Below are positions 42,877 to 51,768 of a stretch of DNA of 64,000 bases, piece after piece. A program made the translations under genes and the position numbers. The notes under the pieces are model-generated. The model was not told where the DNA came from and did not search any database. It saw only the letters and a list, made by a program, of their open reading frames with translations. The stretch's first letter is position 1; every line of letters begins with the position of its first letter. Source of the stretch: Marinobacter sp. F3R08 (GTDB lineage Bacteria; Pseudomonadota; Gammaproteobacteria; Pseudomonadales; Oleiphilaceae). Where the stretch lies: assembly GCF_018860425.1 (NCBI RefSeq), contig NZ_JAHKPI010000016.1, forward strand, positions 1 to 64,000, given 5' to 3'.

Positions 42877-43893
42877 ATGGAACGAACCCCAGCAGTCTGG
42901 TTTCCTACTGTGCGAACCAACACTGGCACGGATATTTTTACCGAACGACTCGTAAAAGAGTTGAATCAGAGAGGTATTCGGGCCGAAATCACCTGGCTAC
43001 CGTTACGTTCAGAATATGCGCCCTGGACTGTTCCTCTACCTGAAGCCCCCAATTGGGCGACAATAGCGCACGTAAATACCTGGCTTCACCCCAGATTTGC
43101 TCCCCAAAATCTGCCATTTGTAGCGACAATTCACCACTCTGTGCATCATCCGGATGCTCTCAGCTATAAAGGATGGCTCAGAGCCGCCTACCATAAATTC
43201 TGGATTGCCCCCATCGAACGAGAGATCATGCGGCGTGCAGCCAAAGTCATTGCAGTCAGCCATTTTGTTGCGGATACAGCAAAACAGACTCTGGCCGACG
43301 TACCTATCGAGGTCATCTACAACGGTGTCGATACGGCAATATTCAAGCCCAGGAATCGCATACGCACTCCGGGGGAACCGTTCCAGCTACTTTATGTAGG
43401 TAGCTGGATGGCCCGAAAAGGCGTGGATCTGCTGGCACCAATCATGCGCGAACTGGGCGATCAGTTTGAACTGCGATACACCGGCGGGCCCGCAGCTGAG
43501 AAAGACAAACCCGACATGCCCTCCAATATGAAAGATATTGGTCGCCTTGACGGTGATGCTGAGGTGGCACGGGCAATGCAAAACTCTGATGCTTTTCTGT
43601 TTCCATCCCGGAGTGAGGGACATCCTTTGGTCGCTATCGAGGCAATAGCCTGTGGGATACCCGTGGTCGCGACGCGTGGATCATCACTGACAGAAGTCAT
43701 TAAGGACCAACAAACAGGCGTTTTATGCACGCAAGATGACGTCCACGCATTCACCAAAGCTGTAAGACGAATAGCCAGTACTCCTACAACCGCCTCCCAA
43801 CAGCCCAGCGTCGCGCCACCATCCATTAGTCAGAACAGCAGCTCACATATAGCTATTTATGAAAACGTTTTGAGGAAAAGCTCCCCCTCTTGA
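42877..43893 (+). CDS. GT4-family glycosyltransferase
   Basis: 338 residues. Slightly short GT-B enzyme: N-terminal FPTVRTNTGTDIFTERLVKE, YNGVDTAIFKPRN, and the donor motif SRSEGHPLVAIEAIACGIPVV (intact EX7E). GGAG seven bases before the ATG. It ends convergent with the flippase gene, overlapping it by 41 bases, so the two messages could interfere. Confidence 0.86.
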   Translation: MERTPAVWFPTVRTNTGTDIFTERLVKELNQRGIRAEITWLPLRSEYAPWTVPLPEAPNWATIAHVNTWLHPRFAPQNLPFVATIHHSVHHPDALSYKGWLRAAYHKFWIAPIEREIMRRAAKVIAVSHFVADTAKQTLADVPIEVIYNGVDTAIFKPRNRIRTPGEPFQLLYVGSWMARKGVDLLAPIMRELGDQFELRYTGGPAAEKDKPDMPSNMKDIGRLDGDAEVARAMQNSDAFLFPSRSEGHPLVAIEAIACGIPVVATRGSSLTEVIKDQQTGVLCTQDDVHAFTKAVRRIASTPTTASQQPSVAPPSISQNSSSHIAIYENVLRKSSPS

Positions 43894-45088
43894 AGAAAAT
43901 GACAGCTATGAGGATCCAGAAGATCTCTGCTGCCATAATACCGACAGACGTACCAACGGCCCCATACAGAGGAATCAGGTAGACAGCGAGTCCCAGAAAG
44001 AAGAGGCCCGATGCAATATCCAGATACACCCTCTCTTTCACTCTGTCTGTGGTAGTCAGTACAGCACCGATCAACTGCCGTATGGAATAAAATGGTAACC
44101 AGGCACCCAATATCAATACCAGATCACCTATAGATCCAAAGCCCTCCCCCAAGAGCAAACCAATATAATCGGACAGTATCCAGAAAAACAAAAAGCAAAC
44201 AGAACCATACAGCAAGAATGCCAGCACATAGCGGAACAGGAATGTGAAGTGCTCTTCCTTCAATACAGACCCATAACCAAAAAGACGATAGGACTGCGAC
44301 TGAATAACAGAGTTTATTGGCAAAGCAGCGGCCGACACTACTCTCATGGCCGCCCCATACAGCCCCACATCAGCCACGCCTGACATCCCCATTGTTAGCG
44401 GTTTACTCCCCTCCAGGGTTCCCTGATTGGTCAGACTATTCACAGAATAGAGAATATCACTCCCCACTTTCCAGGCTTCGGAAGTGGAAGGCCAAACCAC
44501 CGAAGGAAGAAACTTGATCGCAAGGATCATGGATACCGCCGAAGCCACTGCAGTGCTCCCGGCCATTATGAAAAAGAATGCTTCTAACTCCAGAGAACCA
44601 CCAGCGACGAGAAATACCAATAACAGACAGGTTTTCAACAGTGGCGCGACTAGCTGCATCAGCAGCGACACCCTTACCCGACCGTAGGCCATAAACGCAT
44701 ATGCGGTAACCATACACAGGGGAAGCAACACAACTTCTGACAGGGCAACAAGCGCCCATGACAGATAGCCCATGGTTTCATCAACAAACCACAAGCCAAG
44801 AAACAAATACAGCAATCCCAGCAGCAGCCCCGAGCATAAATACCTTAGCAACGCGGATCCCCAGGCCAGGGAGAAAGACTCTGGATCCCTTGCGGATTCA
44901 CGAATGCTGGCGACGCCTGAGCCTAGCCCTACAAACTGAACAAACAACAAGGCGACACTGGTAGCAACAGCAACATAGCCATAGCCCTCTGGCCCAAGAG
45001 CACGAGTAGCAAGTATCAAGTAAGCAGCCAACAGCAACACTTTCGTGCCCTGTGCGCCGATAGCAACAACCTGATGGCTGAGCAACAT
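43853..45088 (-). CDS. Oligosaccharide flippase, Wzx-like
   Basis: 411 residues from the ATG, about 12 hydrophobic helices (VLLLAAYLILATRALGPEGY is the first with the family's R-x-L-G-x-x-x-Y/F; then FVGLGSGVASIRESA). MOP/MATE-type flippase for lipid-linked sugars. The start is uncertain: a TTG at 45160 would overlap the FkbM gene by 56 bases, while the ATG at 45088 clears it by 16. No Wzy polymerase is visible nearby. Confidence 0.82.
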   Translation of the reverse strand: MLLSHQVVAIGAQGTKVLLLAAYLILATRALGPEGYGYVAVATSVALLFVQFVGLGSGVASIRESARDPESFSLAWGSALLRYLCSGLLLGLLYLFLGLWFVDETMGYLSWALVALSEVVLLPLCMVTAYAFMAYGRVRVSLLMQLVAPLLKTCLLLVFLVAGGSLELEAFFFIMAGSTAVASAVSMILAIKFLPSVVWPSTSEAWKVGSDILYSVNSLTNQGTLEGSKPLTMGMSGVADVGLYGAAMRVVSAAALPINSVIQSQSYRLFGYGSVLKEEHFTFLFRYVLAFLLYGSVCFLFFWILSDYIGLLLGEGFGSIGDLVLILGAWLPFYSIRQLIGAVLTTTDRVKERVYLDIASGLFFLGLAVYLIPLYGAVGTSVGIMAAEIFWILIAVIFFKRGSFSSKRFHK

Positions 45089-45104
45089 CCTGGAGAGCGA
45101 CGCT

Positions 45105-45962
45105 CTAAATGGCAATTTCGTCAACCGATGCAAAAATGGTGGGATAGAACCTGTTTTCAATCTTATCTATTTTTCTGAGAGAATAACTTTTCTTGAAGGA
45201 GAGCAGATCTCTTAAATTAATACTATTCCACTGAAAAACTCTGGTTGCCTTTATCTCATAAAAGTAGGAATACCCTGACTCAGAAAGACATCCAACGACT
45301 GCCTCCCCCTCTTCGGCATTTCTAGATTCAAAGGCAATCAACGGTTTGTCTCGTATAAGACATTCACGCATCCCTTTAAAAACAGAAACCTCCATCCCCT
45401 CCACATCCACTTTCACAAAACCAATAGGACGTTTCCTGTCCAGAATCAGATCATCTGCCTTGCATATATCAACCGTTCCTTCCCTGTCTGTCTCACCGGT
45501 GATAATTCCTTCCAGCTCAACCATGCCTGTATTTTGCTCATTAACATTTTTTACAAAGGCAGTTCCTTGCTCTTCGCCCAAACCACAACAAAATACCTCT
45601 ACATTCTTTCGCCCATTGCGAAGTACGTTTGCCCTTAAGACCAGATTAAGTGTCTGACTTGGCTCAAAGGCAATAACTGCGTCAAAAATTCTCGAGAAGT
45701 ATAAAGTATGGTTTCCTATATTCGCTCCCACATCCAGAGCTGACTTATCGGCAATACCGAGCCGTTTTACCAGCACATCAAGGCACGAAAGAAACTCTCG
45801 CTCATAACTGCCATAAGCTTGAATTACAGCACCTATACGGTCATTGTGCGACGCGAAAAAAAGGTCCTTCCTCTCAGAGATAGGTAGCTCAGACCTTCTC
45901 AATATATGGTAAAGCACCTTTCTTTTAAAAAACTCGAAGTATGTTACGGAGTACAATTTCAT
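45105..45962 (-). CDS. FkbM-family methyltransferase
   Basis: 285 residues. SAM-binding motif ALDVGANIGNHTLYFSRIFD and the acidic VIAFEPSQT, then GFVKVDVEGMEVSVFKGMRE, all typical of FkbM O-methyltransferases that decorate sugars. The AT content of this gene is higher than its neighbours, suggesting a different ancestry. It overlaps the GT4 gene by four bases. Confidence 0.85.
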   Translation of the reverse strand: MKLYSVTYFEFFKRKVLYHILRRSELPISERKDLFFASHNDRIGAVIQAYGSYEREFLSCLDVLVKRLGIADKSALDVGANIGNHTLYFSRIFDAVIAFEPSQTLNLVLRANVLRNGRKNVEVFCCGLGEEQGTAFVKNVNEQNTGMVELEGIITGETDREGTVDICKADDLILDRKRPIGFVKVDVEGMEVSVFKGMRECLIRDKPLIAFESRNAEEGEAVVGCLSESGYSYFYEIKATRVFQWNSINLRDLLSFKKSYSLRKIDKIENRFYPTIFASVDEIAI

Positions 45963-47155
45963 GAGTTCATTCTCATCCTGTTGGAAAGAGAGCTATAACC
46001 ATGAACCATCTTTCGCAAATCATATCTAGCTGCTACTCGGCGTGAACGAAGGCTCAAGGACTCTGGGGTTTCCGTTGATAACAAGTCTTCAACTGCATCA
46101 ACAACTGATTGAGCCTCAAACCCTCTGGCAGTGTAGCCCGCCCCATTGATCGTTTCAGGTAAGCCGCCGCACGGTGTAGCAACCACAGCTAATCCGCTAG
46201 CCATCCCCTCCACCGCAACTCGGCAAAATGCTTCTTCCCAACCGTCTTCTGTACTCTGTGAACAGACCATCAATACATCGGCCTCCTGCATCACAGCCGG
46301 CATAGCGTGATAGTCCAGGCCGCCAAGGTAGCAAACCCTGTCTGACAAACCGGCTGCCTGAGCCTGTTCTACAAGAGCCTCATACTCTTCCCCGCTGCCC
46401 ACAATCGAAAGCCGGGAATCCCATTCCGGATGACGGGAATGAAGGATTCTCAGAGCTTCAATCGCCACATCATGCCCCTTGCAGCGGGTCAACCTTCCGA
46501 CTGACATAAATCTCAACGGGCGCGGCCATTGTTGTCCTTTTTCAACATTCGGCACAAACCGCCCGGTATCAACTCCCATCACTATGGATTCAACCTTGCT
46601 GCCCATATTCTCCCGAAGCCTGCGACGGACAAATTCACTGTGTCCCACTAAAACAGCTCTATTCAAATGGCACTGATACAGGCCCCACCCATTCTTCTTG
46701 GTATACGAAGTAACGTCGTATCCATGAAAATTTACAACTAAAGGCAAATTCAACCCTTTCAGTGCTATAGCTGCCAAAACACCATTTGATCCAAAATGTG
46801 CGTGGATCAGGTCGGGACAAACGTCCCGTATCACGCCTGACAGGCACTGAGCCTTGACGGCCATGGCCCGGGCATTTAAAGAGCCTGGCACCGGATGACA
46901 TTCAATCCCCTCAAACGCTTTGCCCGCCAATGTAACAACACCTTCCCCCAATAGTCGCGACGGAGAAAAATACGTCAGCAACTCAGGTCTGCTTGCCTCA
47001 CCAGCGAAGAAAGCGTCAAAGAGTTTTCTGTCGATATTCTCGGCTACAACCGAAACCTCCCAGCCGGACTCCAGCATGCCTTTGACATGGTCGACAACAA
47101 ATGTCTCGGAGTACACAGGAAAACTGGAGACCACTACTAAGACATGCTTTCTCAA
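45959..47155 (-). CDS. GT4-family glycosyltransferase, WcaL-like
   Basis: 398 residues. N-terminal VSSFPVYSETFVVDHVKGML resembles colanic-acid WcaL/AmsK; donor side has VGRLTRCKGHDVAIEALRIL, YLGGLDYHAMPAVMQEADVL, and EX7E in WEEAFCRVAVEGMASGLAVV. It likely acts in the same pathway as the flippase. Confidence 0.86.
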   Translation of the reverse strand: MRKHVLVVVSSFPVYSETFVVDHVKGMLESGWEVSVVAENIDRKLFDAFFAGEASRPELLTYFSPSRLLGEGVVTLAGKAFEGIECHPVPGSLNARAMAVKAQCLSGVIRDVCPDLIHAHFGSNGVLAAIALKGLNLPLVVNFHGYDVTSYTKKNGWGLYQCHLNRAVLVGHSEFVRRRLRENMGSKVESIVMGVDTGRFVPNVEKGQQWPRPLRFMSVGRLTRCKGHDVAIEALRILHSRHPEWDSRLSIVGSGEEYEALVEQAQAAGLSDRVCYLGGLDYHAMPAVMQEADVLMVCSQSTEDGWEEAFCRVAVEGMASGLAVVATPCGGLPETINGAGYTARGFEAQSVVDAVEDLLSTETPESLSLRSRRVAARYDLRKMVHGYSSLSNRMRMNS

Positions 47156-47190
47156 TTTCGGCTCCCTCGCAGAACGTAGCAGCTCGGCAA

Positions 47191-48078
47191 CTAACGCCTT
47201 TCCATTTTGCTACCTAGCCTGAGCCGGATAGTTTCAAGCTTTCTGGCGAGAAAAATAAGAGTGGCAACCCCAAAAACGCGGAGCCTCATGCCCACCCCGA
47301 AATCGGAATGCCCAAGAACAAACCCAGCCTTGTCTACCAAACCTTTCTCAGAGGAAGGGCGACTGGTTGTAACGGCCTCACCTGGCTTCTGGCTCTCCAG
47401 CATGACATACCGGCCTCCGGCCACTCGCCTGGCTTGAGTGATCGCCTGCATGAGCGTCTTTCTTGGCTCGGTATAAACAATGGCTGATGCATCAAAAACA
47501 ACCGGGCACCCTGCCTCTCCGGCTCTCAGGCACCACTCCTTATCGCCTCCAGACAGCAACCCCTCATTGAATCCACCAACCTCTCGGATGGTTGTCATTC
47601 TGGTAAAGAGATTTGCTGTTACGGAGAAATGCCTTTCTCTGATATTTTCTTCCTGACCGAACCCCACCATCAGTTGATACACTTCAGTTGCTGAAGGCTT
47701 TTCTGACTTGAAGAAACGGACATCCCCACCCACGATACAAGGCCCGTCATAACCCAGCAGCGTTTTCAGGCCATTCAGAAGCCAACCCTCTGCCGGCACA
47801 CAGTCTGCATCCAGAAACACAAGAACATCGGCATTCGATTCAGCCACACCGGCATTCCGTGCCGCATATGATCCAGGCGTTTCACACCTGACCAGCCGTA
47901 CTGGAATACTGGCGGCAACAACTGGTTCAACCGGCGGCGATGAACCGTTATCCACGACAATAACACCACAGGACGGAAACGCCTCCAGTTGCTCCTCAAG
48001 GGCAAGCAGACAGCGCTTCAAACCGATGGGATCATTGAAAACAGGGATTATGATGTCGACCTTGCAACCACTGAACAT
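47191..48078 (-). CDS. GT2-family glycosyltransferase
   Basis: 295 residues. GT-A fold: DIIIPVFNDPIGLKRCLLAL, the DxD site in FLDADCVP, and GGFNEGLLSGGDKEWCLRAG for the acceptor-side ED motif. One possible C-terminal hydrophobic stretch (VFGVATLIFLARKL). It adds sugar to a lipid-linked or soluble acceptor at the inner membrane. Confidence 0.85.
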   Translation of the reverse strand: MFSGCKVDIIIPVFNDPIGLKRCLLALEEQLEAFPSCGVIVVDNGSSPPVEPVVAASIPVRLVRCETPGSYAARNAGVAESNADVLVFLDADCVPAEGWLLNGLKTLLGYDGPCIVGGDVRFFKSEKPSATEVYQLMVGFGQEENIRERHFSVTANLFTRMTTIREVGGFNEGLLSGGDKEWCLRAGEAGCPVVFDASAIVYTEPRKTLMQAITQARRVAGGRYVMLESQKPGEAVTTSRPSSEKGLVDKAGFVLGHSDFGVGMRLRVFGVATLIFLARKLETIRLRLGSKMERR

Positions 48079-48150
48079 TTCATTCCTATATAGAATCGTT
48101 TAGTCCGCCGATCAAAGTCCCGGTTACCGGCACTCCATGAGCTTGAGCAG

Positions 48151-49011
48151 TCAGCCTTTATCCTTGTACATCAATGCCGTTATCTGTTCCGAGACCAACC
48201 CCATCAAAAAAACCAGTATTGCTGTCGTAAACAGCAATGCACTCATATTGGTAAAACGACCTTCCGTAAGGTAGGTATAGGCATAGTAGCTGACCCCGCC
48301 GCCGCCCAGCCCCACGGAGATAGGGAAAAACAGCTTCAAGGGTGAATACAAGGTACCGATTTTGAAGATAATCAAAAGAAAACGCAGGCCATCTTTCCAA
48401 AGACTGATGTGACTCTTGGAACCTTCAGCACGGCTTAAAACAGAGATAGGCACATAAGCAACAGAATGACCTGCGCGGAAAAAGGCCATGGTGCTTGTGG
48501 TCGGGTAGGAGAAACCATTGGGCAACAAGTAGAGAAATTCCAAAAACATCGTTCTTCTGACCGCCCTGAATCCAGAGGTCAGATCATCGACCTTGTGCCC
48601 GGTCATGAACGAAGCCAGTCTGTTGTAGAAACGATTCGCCAAACCGCGACCAACACTGGCCTGGGAACCAGCCCCCCTGGCTCCCACTACCAGATCGAAT
48701 CCTTCTTCGATTTTCTCGAGCAATAGAGGAATATCTTCCGGTCTATGCTGCCCATCAGCATCCATAAAAACAATCACATCGCCCGTCGCGGCTCTGGCCC
48801 CCGACTTTATTGCTGCCCCATTTCCCTTGCTGTACCGGTGAGATACAACCCTTGCTCCGGCAGTCTGCGCTATCTCCGCAGTATCGTCGTCAGAACCATC
48901 ATCAATTACGATAACCTCGGCCTGTGGCAGAAGGCGGCAAATGGACTGGATTACAGGACCAATGGCTTCCGCTTCATTTTTTGCAGGAAGAACTATGGAT
49001 ACGCTGTTCAT
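48151..49011 (-). CDS. GT2 polyprenyl-phosphate glycosyltransferase (dolichyl-phosphate-mannose-synthase-like)
   Basis: 286 residues. IVLPAKNEAEAIGPVIQSIC, IVIDDGSDDDTAEIAQTAGA, DxD in FMDADGQHRPEDI and the QASVGRGLANRFYNRLASF amphipathic helix match the GtrB/ArnC/DPM1 group. Two C-terminal membrane helices (residues about 225-280). It would load a sugar on undecaprenyl phosphate for a periplasmic GT-C enzyme, and indeed the next gene upstream (four-base overlap) encodes one. Confidence 0.85.
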   Translation of the reverse strand: MNSVSIVLPAKNEAEAIGPVIQSICRLLPQAEVIVIDDGSDDDTAEIAQTAGARVVSHRYSKGNGAAIKSGARAATGDVIVFMDADGQHRPEDIPLLLEKIEEGFDLVVGARGAGSQASVGRGLANRFYNRLASFMTGHKVDDLTSGFRAVRRTMFLEFLYLLPNGFSYPTTSTMAFFRAGHSVAYVPISVLSRAEGSKSHISLWKDGLRFLLIIFKIGTLYSPLKLFFPISVGLGGGGVSYYAYTYLTEGRFTNMSALLFTTAILVFLMGLVSEQITALMYKDKG

Positions 49012-50855
49012 CGGATCTCATCATCCTGTTTGGCTTGCTCGATTTCTCTTAGCTGGTCAGACCACTCACTGTGACCAGCGTCCGTCAGTTCCTGAATTAT
49101 TCGGATGAGATTATCATCACCTGCAGCGGCGCTCTCGGCAAATTTGAGAAAATACGGCAGCGCATCCTGCTGTTCTCCAAACTTGTAGATGAATACCGCC
49201 ATGCGAAGATACTGATCCTGACTCAAGCGGGTTTTGGCCGTGAGTACATCGATTGCTTTTACTACCCACGACGGGTCTATATCAATGCCGCGCTCAACGT
49301 TCGTCATCATGGTCCAAACAACGAACTTGTTTTGCCAGCTTCGGGGTGCATCGCGCAAGGAATCCAGGAAACGCTGCCAGTCATTATCAGTAACCTCACC
49401 CAGCACGGATTTGTAGATTACCAAATTGCCTGCGAACTGAGGGGCCTCGACTGCGGCGAAGCCTTCGGCATTGACTCTTATGGCATTTCGTAAATCGCGT
49501 TCCTCTTTCGTTGCCTTGTAAAGGTCAAAGTGAGCCCCGCCCAACTGTGTCCAGGCCCTGACTGAGTAGGGATGCAATTCTACCTGCTTTTCACCATGGC
49601 GAACCGGATCACCCCAGGTATAAGCCCGAGCAACCGTTGCCGTACTCACAATGATCGACGCGGCCGCCAGGCATACTCCGGCCTGAAGGCGACTGAACCG
49701 AAAACGACGGCCCACCAATATTGCCAGATCAGCAATTGCCAGGACTGCCCCAATCAGCGGGAAATGATTCCTGTGTTCAAAAACCAGTTCCAGGCCAATC
49801 ACGTTGCTGGTAATGAAGTGGCCCGAGAAGAACAGAAACACACCCAGGGAAAAGAGCGGTCGACGAGCACGCCAGCGCCAGGCCCATATCAGCAACCCGA
49901 GAATCAATAATAAACTCGGCAGCGTTGTCCAAGGGCTCCAGAGACTGCGAGACACCGCCAGACTGTCGTACAAGAACGTCATATTGTCCGGATAGGGAAA
50001 CACAATCTGGCCGAGGTGCATGACCAGCACCCGAGCCTGGGTCATCAAACGCTCCAGAGAGGAAAAATCTCTTCCAGTGTACGCCTCCCATTGCCAATAA
50101 TGAGGCACCACCACAAACACGTAGATCGCTCCAGCCAGAACGGTCAGAACCAGAAAGCTCTGGCGCAGGCCCCTGGCAATATCAGGTTGCACCGCCCGAA
50201 AGCGCAAGACGGTTAATTCAAGAGCCAACACATAGAAGAACAACAGAGGCGCATCCTCTTTACATGCAACTGCCAGCAAAAAGAACACCAGGACCAGAAT
50301 GCCGTGGAGACGCCCACGGCTGCTGCCAACAATCTGAAGCTGTCGCATACCAAGGTATGCCCAAAGCGCAAGAACCAGAAACATCGTCGCCATGGTTTGC
50401 ATGCGCTGAACCACATACATAACAGAAGAGACCTGTAACGGGTGAACCGCCCAGGCCAGCGCCAGAACCAGAGCACCCCATGCGGCTTTCTCTGGCGCAC
50501 AACCTGCCAACACCAATAAACGCCGAAAAAAGAAAGCGAGAAAAACGGTGGTTAACAGATGAATAATAAGGTTGGTGGTTTTAAAAGCAGTGGCATCCAT
50601 GCTGCCAGCGCGCCAGTAGTCAAGCGCAAAACTCAACATGGGCAATGGGCGGGCACCATTTCCATCATGAAAACTGAATGCAGCATTAATTAGCGAATCT
50701 GAACTCAAGTTTTCCAAATACAGAACCCGATTGTCCAGGATATTGAATCCGTCATCGAGAACAAAGTCGCCGCTCAAGCCGGGGGAAAAAACAAGAAAAA
50801 CGAAGAAGGCACTACACAAAGACAGAAATATGAACTGCGCCGTTAATCTATTCAT
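49008..50855 (-). CDS. GT-C membrane glycosyltransferase, TMTC-like, next to pilA
   Basis: 615 residues with about ten membrane helices and a soluble C-terminal helical region (residues about 420-615) resembling TPR repeats. The first periplasmic loop carries the acidic motif GDFVLDDGFNILDN, typical of TMTC/O-mannosyl GT-C enzymes, and later WGALVLALAWAVHPLQVSSV. Such proteins take sugar from polyprenyl-phosphate donors. It lies next to the pilin gene and overlaps the polyprenyl-phosphate GT2 gene, a pairing suggestive of pilin O-glycosylation. This is inference. Confidence 0.75.
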   Translation of the reverse strand: MNRLTAQFIFLSLCSAFFVFLVFSPGLSGDFVLDDGFNILDNRVLYLENLSSDSLINAAFSFHDGNGARPLPMLSFALDYWRAGSMDATAFKTTNLIIHLLTTVFLAFFFRRLLVLAGCAPEKAAWGALVLALAWAVHPLQVSSVMYVVQRMQTMATMFLVLALWAYLGMRQLQIVGSSRGRLHGILVLVFFLLAVACKEDAPLLFFYVLALELTVLRFRAVQPDIARGLRQSFLVLTVLAGAIYVFVVVPHYWQWEAYTGRDFSSLERLMTQARVLVMHLGQIVFPYPDNMTFLYDSLAVSRSLWSPWTTLPSLLLILGLLIWAWRWRARRPLFSLGVFLFFSGHFITSNVIGLELVFEHRNHFPLIGAVLAIADLAILVGRRFRFSRLQAGVCLAAASIIVSTATVARAYTWGDPVRHGEKQVELHPYSVRAWTQLGGAHFDLYKATKEERDLRNAIRVNAEGFAAVEAPQFAGNLVIYKSVLGEVTDNDWQRFLDSLRDAPRSWQNKFVVWTMMTNVERGIDIDPSWVVKAIDVLTAKTRLSQDQYLRMAVFIYKFGEQQDALPYFLKFAESAAAGDDNLIRIIQELTDAGHSEWSDQLREIEQAKQDDEIR

Positions 50856-50910
50856 CTACCCATTACCTAACAATTGGCGCACAGGAATTCCATTCTCTTT
50901 TGTTTAAAAA

Positions 50911-50940
50911 AACAAAAAGCGCCCGGAGACGCTTTTTGTT
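50911..50940 (-). terminator. Rho-independent terminator of pilA
   Basis: Stem AACAAAAAGCG (50911-50921) and CGCTTTTTGTT (50930-50940) with loop CCCGGAGA. Read on the minus strand it is a short G/C stem with a T run, 27 bases after the pilA stop. Some read-through would feed the glycan cluster behind. Confidence 0.75.
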
Positions 50941-50966
50941 CAATCTATGCGATTAGCTTTGCGATA

Positions 50967-51341
50967 TTACTGAAGCTCACACGCACCGGTGCCTGCATCA
51001 CACTGAGTGTCCTGCTTGATAGCAGTATTACCCTGCTCTTTCGCAGCGAAGGTCAGTGAGTTACCAGCGTTGTAATCAGCAATGGTCATGGTAACGGATG
51101 TTGACGAATCACAAGCACTTGCCTCAAAAGCGGTCGGTGTGCGGTTATCAGCTGCGTCAGAAACCGCTGCGCTCATGTAAGCCTTGGCTTCTGCCAGGCA
51201 AGCACCGTTAGCGGAGCGCTGAGTGTAGTCACGATACTGCGGCAGAGCGATGGCTGCCAGAATACCAATGATCGCAATTACGATCATCAGTTCGATAAGT
51301 GTGAAACCCTTTTGAGCGTTAGTAGCCTGAATCTTCTTCAT
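50967..51341 (-). CDS. pilA: Type IV major pilin
   Basis: 124 residues. Leader [12 protein letters not shown] of 12 residues, cleaved by PilD before [20 protein letters not shown], with Glu5 of the mature protein present. The globular part has four cysteines ([21 protein letters not shown]); the last pair would close a small C-terminal D-region loop, as in type IVa pilins. GAGGT seven bases before the ATG. Many Ser/Thr residues are possible glycosylation sites. Confidence 0.96.
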   Translation of the reverse strand: MKKIQATNAQKGFTLIELMIVIAIIGILAAIALPQYRDYTQRSANGACLAEAKAYMSAAVSDAADNRTPTAFEASACDSSTSVTMTIADYNAGNSLTFAAKEQGNTAIKQDTQCDAGTGACELQ

Positions 51342-51437
51342 TTTTCGACCTCTATGGTTGTCGGTAATCAACTCGGTATGGCCCTGGCCTCGCGCTACTG
51401 CACCGGATGACCTTTTCGTCGAGCCTGATCATCAGAA

Positions 51438-51453
51438 AGCACACGCCGTGCCA
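51438..51453 (-). promoter_or_regulatory. Sigma-54 promoter of pilA
   Basis: Minus strand TGGCACGGCGTGTGCT, with GG and GC ten bases apart. Start near 51427 and a leader of about 86 bases. pilA of Pseudomonas is RpoN-dependent and activated by PilR, so this is the expected arrangement. Confidence 0.75.
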
Positions 51454-51567
51454 GAACCCAGGGAACTATATCGAAAAAACGGAAAGGTCGGTATTTTCAA
51501 GCAGATAATGATTACTCACCGGTATTCCCCGAACCTTCCAAAACCCTCCCCCACTGCCCCCGAACGT

Positions 51568-51596
51568 CGATGACTGACAATATTTGTCACTCATCG
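51568..51596. promoter_or_regulatory. 29-bp near-perfect palindrome upstream of pilA (PilR-site candidate)
   Basis: Arms CGATGA-C-TGACAA and TTGTCA-C-TCATCG about a TAT centre, with only one mismatched pair (C/C). The inner arms carry TGTC on both strands, which is the core reported for PilR binding. It lies about 120 bases upstream of the sigma-54 promoter, a typical enhancer distance. It could equally be an operator for pilB, 170 bases away. Confidence 0.5.
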
Positions 51597-51768
51597 TCAT
51601 TTTCTCATTCCACCAAACAACGAGTTGCGTAAATAAAAGTGAGGCACAGGCGCTTTCCAAAATGAGGCCATGCATCTAAACTCACTGGAATTGACAAAAC
51701 CCCGGTTTCAATTACTTAGACTGTGGTTTTCACTTCATTTATGTCTTGCAACAGAAGCACAATTATCT
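51597..51768. other. Leader region before pilB
   Basis: Between the palindrome and the pilB ATG. No clear promoter or terminator. The pilB reading frame is open back to 51670 but that stretch lacks family similarity. Confidence 0.35.
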
